Shown here piece by piece: positions 40,746 to 53,972 of a stretch of 64,000 nucleotides of DNA. Within the stretch, counting starts at the first letter, position 1. Each line of letters opens with the position of its first letter. The notes under the pieces were generated by a model, which was not told the origin of the DNA, did not search any database, and was given only the letters and a program-made list of their open reading frames with translations. Both the position numbers and the translations under genes were made by a program. Source of the DNA: Platycnemis pennipes. Its lineage: Eukaryota > Arthropoda > Insecta > Odonata > Platycnemididae. The stretch lies in contig OW121846.1 in assembly GCA_933228895.1 (NCBI GenBank), positions 79,186,064-79,250,063 of the forward strand, read 5' to 3'.

Positions 40746-43700
40746 AAATGGGAACACAAAGGATAGGTTACTTTACTTTCATGAATAATTTTTCAATTTA
40801 GTCAACAGGAAATATCGCAAATAAGCAGAGACGAATAAAATGCTTACGTTTAATAATTAAATGAATGTTTTCGATAAATTAAATAAAGTATTTGACAATA
40901 TTACTTCAAATTCATATTATGATCTTTGGTTTTTTATAGTTATATTAAGCAGAAAAAGATCCTGAATGTAAAAAAAATTTCTATAATAAGATGCTCTTCA
41001 TATTTTTGATGTCTTGCTGGAAGCGTTGCGATGATATTTCGGTGAGTGTGGGATGGTAAACGATTAGCAATTAATATCGCCAAACTGTAAACCTCCCGCA
41101 AACACAAAAATAATTTGTAGCGTCAGTTCCAGATCTAATCTGTTAATTCTTGCTGAACGATACGGAATAACAAGAGCTTGAAAATTACCGTAAATTAAAA
41201 TATGTTACTATCGGCTTAGTTAATATTTATAGACGTTACTCTTATTTAAATTATTTACCGGACTTAAATAAAATTTTTTTAATCAGATTTAGAAATGAAC
41301 CTAACTGGATCACGAAAGAAATTTCATCCTTTAAAATTGTGTAAGGCATTTGAAGGAGAATCGTATGTACGTAAAAACAGGTATGAGGGAAGAAGATGGA
41401 GCAATCTAAATTAATTCACCACCACGTGGATTACGAGGCGTGTACGGTCTCCACGATTAAAGACTTTCCCGAATGATCGGATCCCATGTTAGGGGCAAAA
41501 TAATTGTTACCTTCTCACGCTCGGAGATTGGGTGGAGAGTTTTAGTGACCAGGGAATCGGTGCCAGATAAGCAAAGGGCTAGCGTGCCAGTATTGCTAAG
41601 GAGAAGGAGAGAACGATCGTATGGACCGGGGATGTGACATGCTTGGAAGGATATTCCGCCTGGCATCGGAATCGGAAGGAAAGGCTGTGTACAATTATTT
41701 GGGGAACTTCCCGTAATTCTCTCAGTATTACCGTAAACATGATCGGCGCGTCATCACAGAGAATCTCGGGGTGGGGCAGGGGAGAAAGGAAGGAAAATAT
41801 AAGGGGTCAGGACTAATGGAGGGAGGACGTCACCAGCTAAAACTACATGTTCCATAAGTCAGTTGCCTCTAAATGCCTCCTCCTTTGTGACACTGGCGTA
41901 ACTCCGTTCATTGAAATAGTCTACAAATTAATATATAATCTTAAGTATTCTGACTAAACACTATCTTTTATCGTTTCATTTCACATGTAGTTTCATGGTA
42001 ATATTTCACACTATTTACGTACATTATTCTCAAATGCTATTGTATGTCCATTTTCTAAATAAAATATCTAAGTTGTAATCAATATACGCAATATATATTT
42101 CGAATTGTACATACTCCTTAAAATCGTTAGGTTGCGTGAAAACCATTTTGTATTTCCACATCCAGATTTAGGGGCAGACTTTGACAATGACCATGAATTA
42201 GTAATGATGAATTGCCTTCTAAAATTCATGAACTTGAGGAAAACGATAAGGAACTTATGGATAAATATGGATATGGTTATAAAATTAAAGTAGGATCAAC
42301 AGCAGAGGGCATATCAACAAGTAAAGGGAGACAACATAGGTGATGAACTGACTGCGTAATCAGTAGGTGTACGCTGGACAAATTATTAATGTGGACTACA
42401 GGAGCTGCAATTGAAGCTCTTGGAATAAGAAAAGTTGCCAAAATGAAGCGATGATTCACGGAACAAGTCTTAGACCTGATTGAAGAAAGAAGAAAGTAAA
42501 GAATGCGGGAAACGAGGAAGGGCCGCTTTGCTACAAAAGATAAAGGAACGAAGTAAGTCGTAAATCGAGGAATGCTAGAGAAATATGAATGAATAGCCTA
42601 TGCGAGAATGTACAAAACAACCTTGTTCTTTGAAAGGTGGAAACTTCCTTTTAGATTGTGAGGAACCACTTCAAAGTACCGAGCGTAGTGTTTTAATGCC
42701 ATATGGGAAAAGTATGGAGAATTTTTGATTGAAAATAATACAAAGTGAAGAGAAGAAAAGAATAACTGAAAAACCTCTGCTGCGGAAAAAATCTCATCAT
42801 CAAAGTGAACGTAGAGGACGATTGTGTATATCAATATTAGGATCGGAATTAGACGCTGTAATAAAGGACTTTCGCATGAATATGGATTCCGGAACTGATT
42901 ATATTCCTGCAAAAATAATAAAAATAACAGTAGAGAAGACTTTAACCTATCTTTGAACGCCATCTGCTACATGTATACTACGGGAGAAATACGCACGGTT
43001 TTCAAGAAATGCGTCATCGTTGCTTATCCTAAAAGAAGAGAGCCGAAAATTGTGAATATTTTAGAACTATAAGTCTGACAACACATGCATCGAAGGTATT
43101 GGCAGGTGTCATCTTATGAAGAATGGAAAGAAACGCAGAGGAGTACCTGGATGAAGATCTATTTCGATTCAGGAAAATAAGGGAACAAGAGAGGCAAAAT
43201 TGGCCTCTTGGGTACTTATAGAGGAGAGAATGGAGATTAACAAACCGATATTATTTGCTATTGTGGAATAAGAGTAGGCTTTTGAAAACGTGATTTTTAA
43301 TTCAACGCTTGATCTTCTGAAAGGAATTGGAGAGTCCTACAATGATAAATGATTCATCCACATTTTGTATAAAGACCAAATGGCTGTGATTAAAACTGGA
43401 TAAACAATGGAGCTGCAAGAATAAGGAAAGAAGCGAGACAAGGCCTTTCCTTGTTTCCAGCAGTTTTTAATACTAACGTGGAGGGAGCCATCAATTACAT
43501 TAAAGAGAATTCTTCTCGGGTGAATATCCTTGGACAAAAATGTAGCATGCTGAGGTTCGCAGACTAACTGATATAAGCAGAATTAAGATCCTCTTCATAT
43601 CATTGTTGTCTTGCTGTGGAAGCGTTGCGATGATATTTCGGTGAGTGCGTGAAGTTATCCCACCAGCATTAAATATCGCTAAGAGGAAAACCTCCCGCAA

Positions 43701-45588
43701 ACACAAATAATATCTAATGGCCACAGCTCCTGATGATCTTGCGTCAGGATACACAATGGCAACAGCTTAAAATAAAAATTTCCACTTGGTACTAATATGG
43801 TTATGTGCAGTACAAGAATAATCACATTTTATGTAATGAAAATGAAATGCGTAAATCTATCATGCACAATGATGAATTGTTCAGTTTCGGGTATATTAGG
43901 AAGGCAAACAAAATTAATAAGCAGTATTTTCAAAATATGTATTGAAATTGTTAGAATTCTAGTTTTTCTTTCCTTGTGCAATAATGAAACATAAAAAGCA
44001 ACAATATTTATACTTTTAAAAAACTATTTCAGATACAATTATATGGCAAAATGAAATTCATGCAAACACACTTTCTGAAACAACCAATGGCGTGGAACCC
44101 ATTTCCTAATCTATTTTCTATTTTCTTCCCATTATGTTCGTTCACGACTAATGAAAATGATTGAAGTCGGGTAATGGCAAATGCTTTCACCACAAAGTAG
44201 GAAAATTATCATATGGTGTTTATAGGATTGAATTTAGATTCTTGACATTATAATTATTAGTTTTGTGAGAACTCATTTAATGTCCACAGTAATTTATGGA
44301 TAAATCGACCCAGTTAATGACTATTATTTACTAAAAATTCAAATATTTAGCTATAAATGTTACTTCTATACCTTGATAATAATTTCGATTCGATTGATTC
44401 GTTAGTTAACTAGTATTCCCTAATCAAAAAAATACATTTATTTGTGATAAATATTCGCATCTGATTGCATTAATAAATCGTAATCTTTCGAAATAGTAAT
44501 AAGCTACGCGTTGTTACAGAAATAATTCCTTCCTAGGTGACACTGCGATTTGGGTAGACCCGAATTACCTGATCTTTTGATAAACAACCGAATGAATTCG
44601 GCCTTCCCTTGAATGAAATATTTGAAAAATATTCTTGATATTATTATGCAATACTAAAATTAGTTATGAACAATAGCAATTTATTAAAAAAATTTCATTA
44701 GTAATGAATTTATTAGTAAATGCTTTAAATATGTGCTGGGGTGTTGTCAAATAAACATATAAAAAGAGAAATAATCTATTGAATTACGCATTGCAAAAAA
44801 GGTCGCGTAATGAGGACAGTGGCAAATATGGCAAAAATTCATTATTTCGTTATTACTTTGGTAGGTAGCCTTTAACTGTATGCTGATAGCTTTTTTAATA
44901 TCATACCGTTACATATTTTATGAGAACAAAGTTGTGAATCATTTATTTAGCTTTAATTCATCAATTGTGTTCAATACAATCGGTAATCGTATGAATCAAT
45001 TCCCCGCATGTTGGAAAGCGAAGAGTTATTGTTAAAACAGATAAATATATATTGCAAGGGTTTTTCAACTGTTGCCATATTTAGTGTAAGTAGCGACATT
45101 TTCCCTGCATACTTTTTAAATAATAGATAATACAAATGTTCTTAAGTACATTACTTCCCTTCCTGTCCTAACCTTGGGGAAGGAGTAGTAGGTGAAATTA
45201 TGGGCTCTGACTGAGAAACAACGAATGGGGCAATGCTGTGTTAAATAGTGTTAAGGTACCGAAGTATAGGATAAGGGATATCAAATGAATGAAAGGATAT
45301 ATCCCGCGTTTTTCAATCTGAAGTAAAGATAGCAAAAAGTAATAGGGGAAATACTAACGGTGGCGATATTATTTCCAAAGCGATTGTAAATATTATCAAT
45401 TTTTTCTTTGAAATATGCGAAGTAGCATATCACAAATGTTAATAAATGTTGTAAACAATTCGAATAACGGAGTGTTTGATCCGCTGATAACAGATTAACG
45501 AGAAAAATAATGAAATCTCTCATCAATGGTGGGATTGTAAAAATTGGTATAAATTCATCATGATTGTTACATTTTGGGAAAATATGGA
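40746..45588 (+). repeat. Unit 10, full unit, starting to diverge (4,843 bp)
   Basis: The left half is homogenised with units 8 and 9, but the right half has many private substitutions and small indels, for example AAAATGAAATTCATGC near 44047, GATTTGGGTAGACCC near 44548, and an extra TA in ATATATATTGC near 45050. Several are shared with units 11 and 12, such as GAGGACAGTGGCAAATATGG and CAGATTAACGAG. The unit marks the change from the homogenised core to the diverged edge. Confidence 0.92.
42203..43564 (+). pseudogene. LINE RT remnant, unit 10
   Basis: As unit 9, with extra private changes (DEDLF near 43160, GATTTTTAATTC near 43292). The catalytic box region reads MLRFAD with the codon before the stop intact. 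Confidence 0.82.
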
Positions 45589-45889
45589 AAATGGGAACAC
45601 AAAGGACAGGTTACTTTACTTTCATGAATAATTTTTCAATTTAGTCAACAGGAAATATCGCAAATAAGCAGAGACGAATAAAATGCTTACATTAAATAAT
45701 TAAATGAATGTTTTCGATAAATTAAATAAAGTATTTGACAATATTACTTCAAATTCATATTATGGTCTTTGGTGTTTTATAGTTATATTAAGCAGAAAAA
45801 GATCCTGAATGTAAAAAAAATTTCTATAATAAGATGCTCTTCATATTTTTGATGTCTTGCTGGAAGCGTTGCGATGATATTTCGGTGAG

Positions 45890-45906
45890 TGTGGGATGTA
45901 TTCTGA
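45890..45906. other. Unit 11 deletion junction
   Basis: GTGGGATG joins TATTCTGAC. In unit 1 the two sides are GGATG|GTAAAC and CTTATG|TATTCTG, sharing ATG as possible microhomology. About 890 bp are lost. Confidence 0.85.
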
Positions 45907-46155
45907 CTAAACACTATCTTTTATCGTTTCATTTCACATGTAGTTTCATGGTAATATTTCACACTATTTACGTACATTATTCTCAAATGCTATTGTATGT
46001 CCATTTTCTAAATAAAATATCTAAGTTGTAATCAATATACGCAATATATATTTCGAATTGAACATACTCCTTAAAATCGTTACGTTGCGTGAAAACCATT
46101 TTGTATTTCCACATCCAGATTTAGGGGCAGACTTTGACAATGACCATGAATTAGT

Positions 46156-47517
46156 AATGATGAATTGCCTTCTAAAATTCATGAACTTGAGGAATACGAT
46201 AAGGAACTTATGGATAAATATGGATATGGTTATAAAATTAAAGTAGGATCAACAGCAGAGGGCATATCAACAAGTAAAGGGAGACAACATAGGTGATGAA
46301 CTGACTGCGTAATCAGTAGGTGTACGCTGGACAAATTATTAATGTGGACTACAGGAGCTGCAATTGAAGCTCTTGGAATAAGAAAAGTTGCCAAAATGAA
46401 GCGATGAGTCACGGAACAAGTCTTAGACCTGATTGAAGAAAGAAGAAAGTACAAGAATGCGGGAAATGAGGAAGGGCCGCTTTGCTACAAAAGATAAAGG
46501 AACGAAATCAGTCGTAAATCGAGGAATGCTAGAGAAATATGAATGAATAGCCTATGCGATAATGTACAAAACAACCTTGTTCTTTGAAAGGTGGAAACTT
46601 CCTTTTAGATTGTGAGGAACCACTTTAAGTACCGAGCGTAGTGTTTTAATGCCATATGGGAAAAGTATGGAGAATTTTTGATTGAAAATAATACAAAGTG
46701 AAGAGAAGAAAAGAATAACTGAAAAACCTCTGCTGCGGAAAAAATCTCATCATCAAAGTGATCGAAGAGGACGATTGTGTATATCAATATTAGGATCGGA
46801 ATTAGACGCTGTAATAAAGGACTTTCGCTTGAATAAGTATTCCGGAACTGATAACATTCCTGCAGAAATAATAAAAATAACAGTAGAGAAGACTTTAACC
46901 TATCTTTGAACGCCATCTGCTACATGTATACTTCGGGAGAAATACGCACGGTTTTCAAGAAATGCGTCATCGCTGCTTATCCAAAAAGAAGAGAGCCGAG
47001 AACTGTGAATATTTTAGAACTATAAGTCTGACAGCACATGCATCGAAGGTATTGGCAGGGATCATCTTATGAAGAATGGAACAAAACGCAGAGGAGTACC
47101 TGGATGAAGATCAATTTCGATTCAGGAAAATAAGGGAACAAGAGAGGCAAAATTGGCCTCTTGGGTACTTATAGAGGAGAGAATGGAGATTAACAAACCG
47201 ATATTATTTGCAATTTTGGAATAAGAGTAGGCTTTTGAAAACGTGATTTTGAATTCAACGCTTGAACTTCTGAAAGGAATTGGAGAGTCCTACAATGATA
47301 AATGATTCATCCACATTTTGTATAAAGACCAAATGGCTGTGATTAAAACTGGATAAACAATGGAGATGCAAGAATAAGGAAAGAAGCGAGACAAGGCCTT
47401 TCCTTGTTTCCAGCAGTTTTTAATACTAACGTTGAGAGAGCCATCAATTACATTAAAGAGAATTCTTCTCGGGTGAATATCCTTGGACAAAAATGTAGCA
47501 TGCTGAGGATCGCAGAC
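46156..47517 (+). pseudogene. LINE RT remnant, unit 11
   Basis: The fragment survives although the sequence 5' of it is deleted in this unit. The linker is unshifted (AGAAAGTACAAGAATG), SGTDNIPAEIIK fits the family pattern better than the core copies do, and the box is MLRIAD. A 2-bp loss near 46625 (CACTTTAAGTACC) shifts the antisense frame only. Confidence 0.82.
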
Positions 47518-50500
47518 TAACTGATATAAGCAGAATTAAGATCCTCTTCATATCTTTGTTGTCTTGCTGTGGAAACGTTGCGATGATATTTCGGTGAGTG
47601 CGTGAAGTTATCCCACCAGCATTAAATATCGCTAAGAGGAAAACCTCCCGCAAACACAAATAATATCTAATGGCCACAGCTCCTGATGATCTTGCGTCAG
47701 GATACACAATGGCAACAGCTTGAAATAAAAATTTCCACTTGGTACTAATATGGTTATGTGCAGTCCAAGAATAATCACATTTTATGTAATGAAAATGAAA
47801 TGCGTAAATCTATCATGCACAATGAAGAATTGTTCAGTTTCGGTTTTATTAGGAAGGCAAACAAAATTAATAAGCAGTATTTTCAAAATATGTATTGAAA
47901 TTGTTAGAATTCTAGTTTTTCTTTCCTTGTGCAATAATGAAACATAAAAAGCAACAATATTTATACTTTTAAAAAACTATTTCAGATACAATTATAAGGC
48001 AAAATGTAAGTTCATGCAAACACACTTTCTGAAACAAACCATGGCGTGGAACCCATTTCCTAATCTATTTTCTATTTTCTTCCCATTATGTTCGTTCACG
48101 ACTAATGAAAATGATTGAAGTCGGGTAATGGTAAATGCTTTCACCACAAAGTAGGAAAATTATCATATGGTGTTTATAGGATTGAATTTAGATTCTTGAC
48201 ATTATAATTATTAGTTTTGTGAGAACTCATTTAATGTCCATAGTAATTTATGGATAAATCGACCCAGTTAATGACTATTATTTACTAAAAATTCATATTT
48301 AGCTATGAATGTTACCTCTATACATTGATAATAATATCGATTCGATTGATTCGTTAGTTAACTAGTATTCCCTAATCAAAAAAATACATTTATTTGTGAT
48401 AAATATTCGCATCTGATTCCATTAATAAATCGTAATCTTTCGAAATAGTAATAAGCTACGCGTTGTTACAGAAATAATTCCTTCCTAGGGTACACTGCGA
48501 TTTGGGCCAGACCCGAAAAACCTGATCTTTTGATAAACAACAGAATGAATTCGGCCTTCCCTTGAATGAAATATTTGAAAAATGTTCTTGATATTATTAT
48601 GCAATACTAAAATTAGTTATGAACAATAGCAATTTATTAAAAAAAATTCATTAGTAATGAATTTATTAGTAAATGCTTGAAATATGAGCTGGGTTGTAGT
48701 CAAATAAACATATAAAAAGAGAAATAATCTATTGAATTACGCATTGCAAAAAAGGTCGCGTAATGAGGACAGTGGCAAATATGGCAAAAATTCATTATTT
48801 CGTTATTACTTTGGTAGGTAGCCTTTAACTGTATGCTGATAGCTTTTTTAATATCATACCGTTACATATTTTATGAGAACAAAGTTGTGAATCATTTATT
48901 TAGCTTTAATTCATCAATTGTGTTCAATACAATCGGTAATCGTATGAATCAATTCCCCGCATGTTGGAAAGCGAAGAGTTATTGTTAAAACAGATAAATA
49001 TATCGCAAGGGTTTTTCCACTGTTGCCATATTTAGTGTAAGTGGCAACATTTTCCCAGCATACTTTTTAAATAATAGATAATGCAAATGTTCTTAAGTAC
49101 ATTACTTCCCTTCCTGTCCTAACCTTGGGGAAGGAGTAGTAGGTGAAATTATGGGCTCTGGCTGAGAAACAGTGAATGAGGCAATGCTGTGTTAAATAGT
49201 GTAAGGTACCGAAGTATAGGATAAGGTATATCAAATGAATGAAAGGATATATCCCGCGTTTTTCAATCTGAAGTAAAGATACCAAAAAGTAATAGGGGAA
49301 ATACTAACGGTGGCGATATTATTTCCAAAGCGATTGTAAATATTATCAATTTTTTCTTTGAAATATTATAAGTAGCATATCACAAATGTTAATAAATGTT
49401 GTAAACAATTCGAATAACGGAGTGTTTGATCCGCTGATAACAGATTAACGAGAAAAATAATGAAATCTCTCATCAATGGTGGGATTGTAAAAATTGGTAT
49501 AATTCATCATGATTGTTACATTTTGGGAAAATATGGAAAATGGGAACCCAAGGATAGGTTACTTTACTTTCATGAATAATTTTTCAATTTAGTCAACAGG
49601 AAATATCGCAAATAAGCAGAGACGAATAAAATGCTTACGTTAAATAATTAAATGAATGTTTTCGATAAATTAAATAAAGTATTTGACAATATTACTTCAA
49701 ATTCATATTATGATCTTTAGTTTTTTATAGTTATATTAAGCAGAAAAAGATCCTGAATGTAAAAAAAATTTCTGTAATAAGATGCCCTTCATATTTTTGA
49801 TGTCTTGCTGGAAGCGTTGCGATGATATTTCGGTGAGTGTGGGATGGTAAACGATTAGCAATTAATATCGCCAAACTGTAAACCCCCCGCAAACACAAAA
49901 ATAATTTGTAGCGTCAGTTCCAGATCTAATCTGTTAATTCTTGCTGAACGATACGGAATAACAAGAGCTTGAAAAATCCCGTTAATTAAAATATGTAACT
50001 AGCGGCTTAGTTAATATTTATAGACGTTACTCTTATTTAAATTATTTACCGGACTTAAATAAAATTTTTTTAATCAGATTTAGAAATGAACTAAACTGGA
50101 TCACGAAAGAAATTTCATCCTTTAAAATTGTGTAAGGCATTGGAAGGAGAATCGTATGTACGTAAAAACAGGTATGAGGGAAGAAGATGCAGCAATCTAA
50201 ATTAATTCACCACCACGTGGATTACGAGGCGTGTACGGTCTCCACGATTAAAGACTTTCCCGAATGATCGGATCCCATGTTAGAGGCAAAATAATTAATA
50301 CCTTCTCACGCTCCGAGATTGGGTGGAGAGTTTTAGTGACCAGGGAATCGTAATCAGATAAGCAAAGTGCTAGCGTGCCAGTATTGCTAAGGAGAAGGAG
50401 AGAACGATCGCATGGACCGGGGATGTGACATGCTTGGAATGATATTCCGCTTGGCCTCGGAATCTGAAGGAAAGGCTGTGTGAAATTATTTGGGGGACTT

Positions 50501-50993
50501 CCCGTAATTCTCTCAGTATTACCGTAAACATGTTCGGCGCGTCATCATAGAGAATCTCGGGGTGGGGCAGGGGAGAAAGGAAGGAAAATATAAGGGGTCA
50601 GGACTAATGGAGGGAGGACGTCACTAGCTAAAACTACATGTTCCATAAGTCAGTTGCCTCTAAATGCCTCCTCCTTTGTGACACTGGCGTAACTCCGTTC
50701 ATTGAAATAGTCAACACATTAATATATAATCTTAAGTATTCTGACTAAACACTATCTTTTATCGTTTCATTTCACATGTAGTTTCATGGTAATATTTCAC
50801 ACTATTTACGTACATTATTCTCAAATGCTATTGTATGTCCATTTTCTAAATAAAATATCTAAGTTGTAATCAATATACGCAATATATATTTCGAATTGAA
50901 CATACTCCTTAAAATCGTTAGGTTGCGTGAAAACCATTTTGTATTTCCACATCCAGATTTAGGGGCAGACTTTGTCAATGACCATGAATTAGT

Positions 50994-52004
50994 AATGATG
51001 AATTGCCTTATAAAATTCATGAACTTGAGGAATACGATAAGGAACTTATGGATAAATATGGATATGGTTATAAAATTAAAGTAGGATCAACAGCAGAGGG
51101 CATATCAACAAGTAAAGCGAGACAACATAGGTGATGAACTGACTGCGTAATCAGTAGGTGTACGCTGGACAAATTATTAATGTGGACTACAGGAGCTGCA
51201 ATTGAAGCTCTTGGAATAAGAAAAGTTGCCAAAATGATGCGATGATTCACGGAACAAGTCTTAGACCTGATTGAAGAAAGAAGATAGTACAATAATGCGG
51301 GAATGAGGACGGGCCGCTTTGCTACAAAAGATTAAGGACGAAATAAGTCGTAAATCAAGGAATGCTAGAGAAATATGAATGAATAGCCTATGCGAGAAGG
51401 TACAAAACAACCTTGTTCTTTGAATGGTGGAAACATCCTTTTAGATAGTGAGTAACCACTTCAAAGTACTAAGTGTATTGTTTTAATTCCATATGGGACA
51501 AGTATGGAGAATTTTTAATTGAAAATAATACAAAGTGAAGAGGCGAAAAGAATAACTGAAAGACCTCTGCTGCGGAAAAAATCTCATCATCAAAGTGATC
51601 AAAGAGGACGATTACGTATATCAATATTAGGATCGGAATTAGACGCTGTAATAAAGGACTTTTGCATGAATAAGGATTCCGGAACTGATTATATTCCTGC
51701 AGAAATAATAAAAAATTGAGTAGAGAAGACTTTAACCCATCTTTGCACGCCATCTGCTACATGTATACTACGGGAGAAATACGCACGGTTTTCAAGAAAA
51801 GCGTCATCGTCGCATTTCCAAAAAGAAAAGAGTGGAGAATTGTGAATATTTTAGAACTATAAGTCTGACAACACATGCACCGAAGTTATTGGCAGGGATC
51901 ATCTTATGAAGAAAGGAACAAAACGCAGAGGAGTACCTGGATGAAGATCAATTTCGATTCAGGAAAATAAGGGAACAAGAGAGGCAAAATTTGCCTCTTG
52001 GGTA
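50994..52004 (+). pseudogene. LINE RT remnant, unit 12, 3' half deleted
   Basis: Only the linker and the start of the RT domain remain. The fragment is cut after the segment that follows DEDQFRFRK by the 1,965-bp deletion, so the catalytic motifs A and C are gone. Several private indels lie near 51300-51340. Confidence 0.8.
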
Positions 52005-52015
52005 GGTGTAGCAGG
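51995..52015. other. Unit 12 deletion junction
   Basis: CTTGGGTA from the LINE remnant meets GGTGTAGCAGGTG, a diverged form of GGAGTAGTAGGTG from the tail. Compared with unit 11, 1,965 bp are missing. No convincing microhomology is seen. Confidence 0.82.
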
Positions 52016-52409
52016 TGAAATTATGGGCTCTGGCTGAGAAACAACGTATGGGGCAATGCTGTGTTAAATAGTGTAAGGTACCGAAGGATACGATAAGGGA
52101 TATCAAATGAAAGAAACGATATTTCCCGCGTTTTTAAATCTGAAGTAAAGATAGCAAAAAGAAATAGGGGAAATACTAACGGTGGCGATATTATTTCCAA
52201 AGCGATTGTAAATATTATCAATTTTTTCTTTGAAATATGCGAAGTAGCATATCACAAATGTTTATAAATGTTGTAAACAATTCGAATAACGGAGTGTTTG
52301 ATCCGCTGATAACAGATTAACGAGACAAATAATGAACTCTCTCATCATTGGTTGGATTGTAAAAATTGGTATAATTCATCATGATTGTTACATTTTGGGA
52401 AAATATGGA

Positions 52410-53266
52410 AAATGGGAACACAAAGGATAGGTTACTTTACTTTCATGAATAATTTTTCAATTTAGTCAACAGAATATATCGCCAATAAGCAGAGACGAAT
52501 AAAAAGCTTACGTTAAATAATCAATTGAATATTTTCGATAAATTAAATAAAATATTTGTCAATATTACTTCAAATTCATATTATCATCTTTAGTTTTTCA
52601 TAGTTATATAAAGCAGAAAAAGATCCTGAATGTAAAAAAAATTCTCTAATAAGATGCTCTTCATATCTCTGATGTCTTGCTGGAAGCGTTGCGATGATAT
52701 TTCGGTGAGTGCGTGAAGTTATCCCGCCAGCATTAAATATCGCTAAGAGGAAAACCTCCCGCAAACACAGATAATATCTTATGTCCACATCTCCTGATGA
52801 TCTTGCTTCAGGATACACAAAGGTAACGGCTTGAAATAAAAATTTCCTCTTGGTACTAATATGGTTAAGTGCAGTCCAAGAATAATTACATGTTATATAG
52901 TGAAAATTAAATGTGTAAATCTATCATGTACAATGAAGAATTGTTCAGTTTTGGTTTTATTAGGAAGGCAAACAAAATTAATAAGCAGTATTTTCAAAAT
53001 ATGTATTGAAAGTGTTAGAATACCAGTTTTTCTTTCCTTGTGCAATATTTAACAATAAAAAGCAACAATATTTATACTTTTATAAAACTATTTCAGATAC
53101 AATTATAAGGCAAAATGTAAATTCATGCAAACTCGCTTCCTGAAACAACCCATGGCGTTGAACCCATTTCCTAATCTTTTTTCTATTTTCTTCCCATTAT
53201 GTTCGTTCACGACTAATGAAAATGATTGAAGTCGGGTAATGGTAAATGCTTTCACGACAAAGTAAT
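52410..53266 (+). repeat. Unit 13a, L/R fusion derivative (~857 bp)
   Basis: It starts like any unit, enters internal repeat L, then leaves it as internal repeat R within the shared core at about 52673-52712. About 2.6 kb, including the GC-richer block and the LINE, is absent. It continues through the post-R AT-rich sequence to CACGACAAAGTA, where it is joined to 13b. A long minus-strand open frame at 52576-52818 is created by the fusion of L and R. Confidence 0.88.
52673..52712. other. L/R recombination site in 13a
   Basis: Upstream sequence (AAGATGCTCTTCATATC) is L-type, and downstream sequence (GAGTGCGTGAAGTTATCCC) is R-type. The switch is hidden within the shared core. In unit 1 the two cores are 2,599 bp apart (281 and 2880), which is the expected deletion size. 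Confidence 0.85.
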
Positions 53267-53275
53267 GGACTAATG
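53256..53275. other. Rearranged junction, first copy
   Basis: CACAAAGTA-type sequence from the post-R tail (unit-1 position about 3455) is joined to GGACTAATGGAGGG (unit-1 position about 1065). The same joint recurs at about 55717-55728 and 62806-62817, so it arose once and was then multiplied. Confidence 0.87.
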
Positions 53276-53906
53276 GAGGGAGGACGTCACCAGCTAAAAC
53301 TACATGTTCCATAAGTCAGTTGCCTCTAAATGCCTCCTCTTTTGTGTCACTGGCGTAACTCCCTTCATTGAAATAGTCAACAAGTTAATATATAATCTTA
53401 GGTATTATGATTTAACACTACCTTTTATCACTTCATTTCACATGTAGTTTCATAGTAATATTTCACAGTATTTACGTACATAATTCTCACATGCTATTGT
53501 ATGTCCGATTTCTAAATAAAATGTCTATATTGTAATTTATATACGCCATAAATATTTCGAATTGAACATAGTCCTTAACTCGTTAGGTTGTGTGAAAACC
53601 ATTTTGTATTTCCACATCCAGACTTTGGGGCAGACATTGACAATGACCATAATTTAGTATTGATGAAATGCCATCTAAAATTCTTGAACTTGAGGAAAAC
53701 GATAAGGAAATTATGGATAAATATGGATATGATTATAAAATTAAAGTAGGATAAACAGCAGAGGGCATATCAACAAGTAACGGGAGACAACATAGGTGAT
53801 GAACTGACTGCGAGATCAGTAGGTGTAAGCTGGTAAAATTATTATTATGGACTACAGGAAAGCTGCAATTGAAACTCGTGGAATGAGAAATGTTGCCAAA
53901 ATGAAG

Positions 53907-53972
53907 AAATAGATACCTGAACCTGGGACTTTGACTTTAACCTTGACTTTAACCAAAAAAAATTTTAAAATA
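53907..53972 (+). repeat. Linker insert with repeated TGACTTTAACC, 13b
   Basis: Here 66 bases replace 9 bases of ordinary units between the codons for VAKMK and the TEEVLDVIEERR stretch, a net gain of 57, a multiple of three. It contains GGGACTTTGACTTTAACC and then TTGACTTTAACC, followed by an A-rich run. Matching inserts lie at about 56364-56432 (13c) and 63454-63521 (15). In the LINE frame it would add a T-L-T-L-T-L-T stretch. Confidence 0.75.

Larger units (their letters stand above)
45589..49537 (+). repeat. Unit 11, internal deletion of ~890 bp (3,949 bp)
   Basis: GTGGGATG of the left part is joined directly to TATTCTGAC at 45896-45900. The rest of the left part and the whole GC-richer block with its G-rich motif, about 890 bp relative to units 1 and 10, are lost. 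The LINE remnant, repeat R and the full tail are kept. The 65-codon frame at 45834-46031 is created by this junction and is not evidence of a gene. Confidence 0.92.
49538..52409 (+). repeat. Unit 12, internal deletion of ~1,965 bp (2,872 bp)
   Basis: The left part and GC-richer block (about 50136-50640) are present, but CTCTTGGGTA is joined near 52004 to GGTGTAGCAGGTGAAATT, which belongs to the tail. The second half of the LINE remnant, repeat R and most of the tail are missing. Substitutions are clearly denser than in units 1-9, for example at 50320-50360 and 51420-51480. Confidence 0.92.

Noticed and set aside
53103..53312. 69-codon minus frame also present at 62650-62859
   Set aside because: It spans the artificial rearranged junction and arose from it; the second copy is a duplication.
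53930..53955. Telomere-like CTTTAACC repeats
   Set aside because: Not the insect (TTAGG) or other canonical telomere unit, and only two copies.
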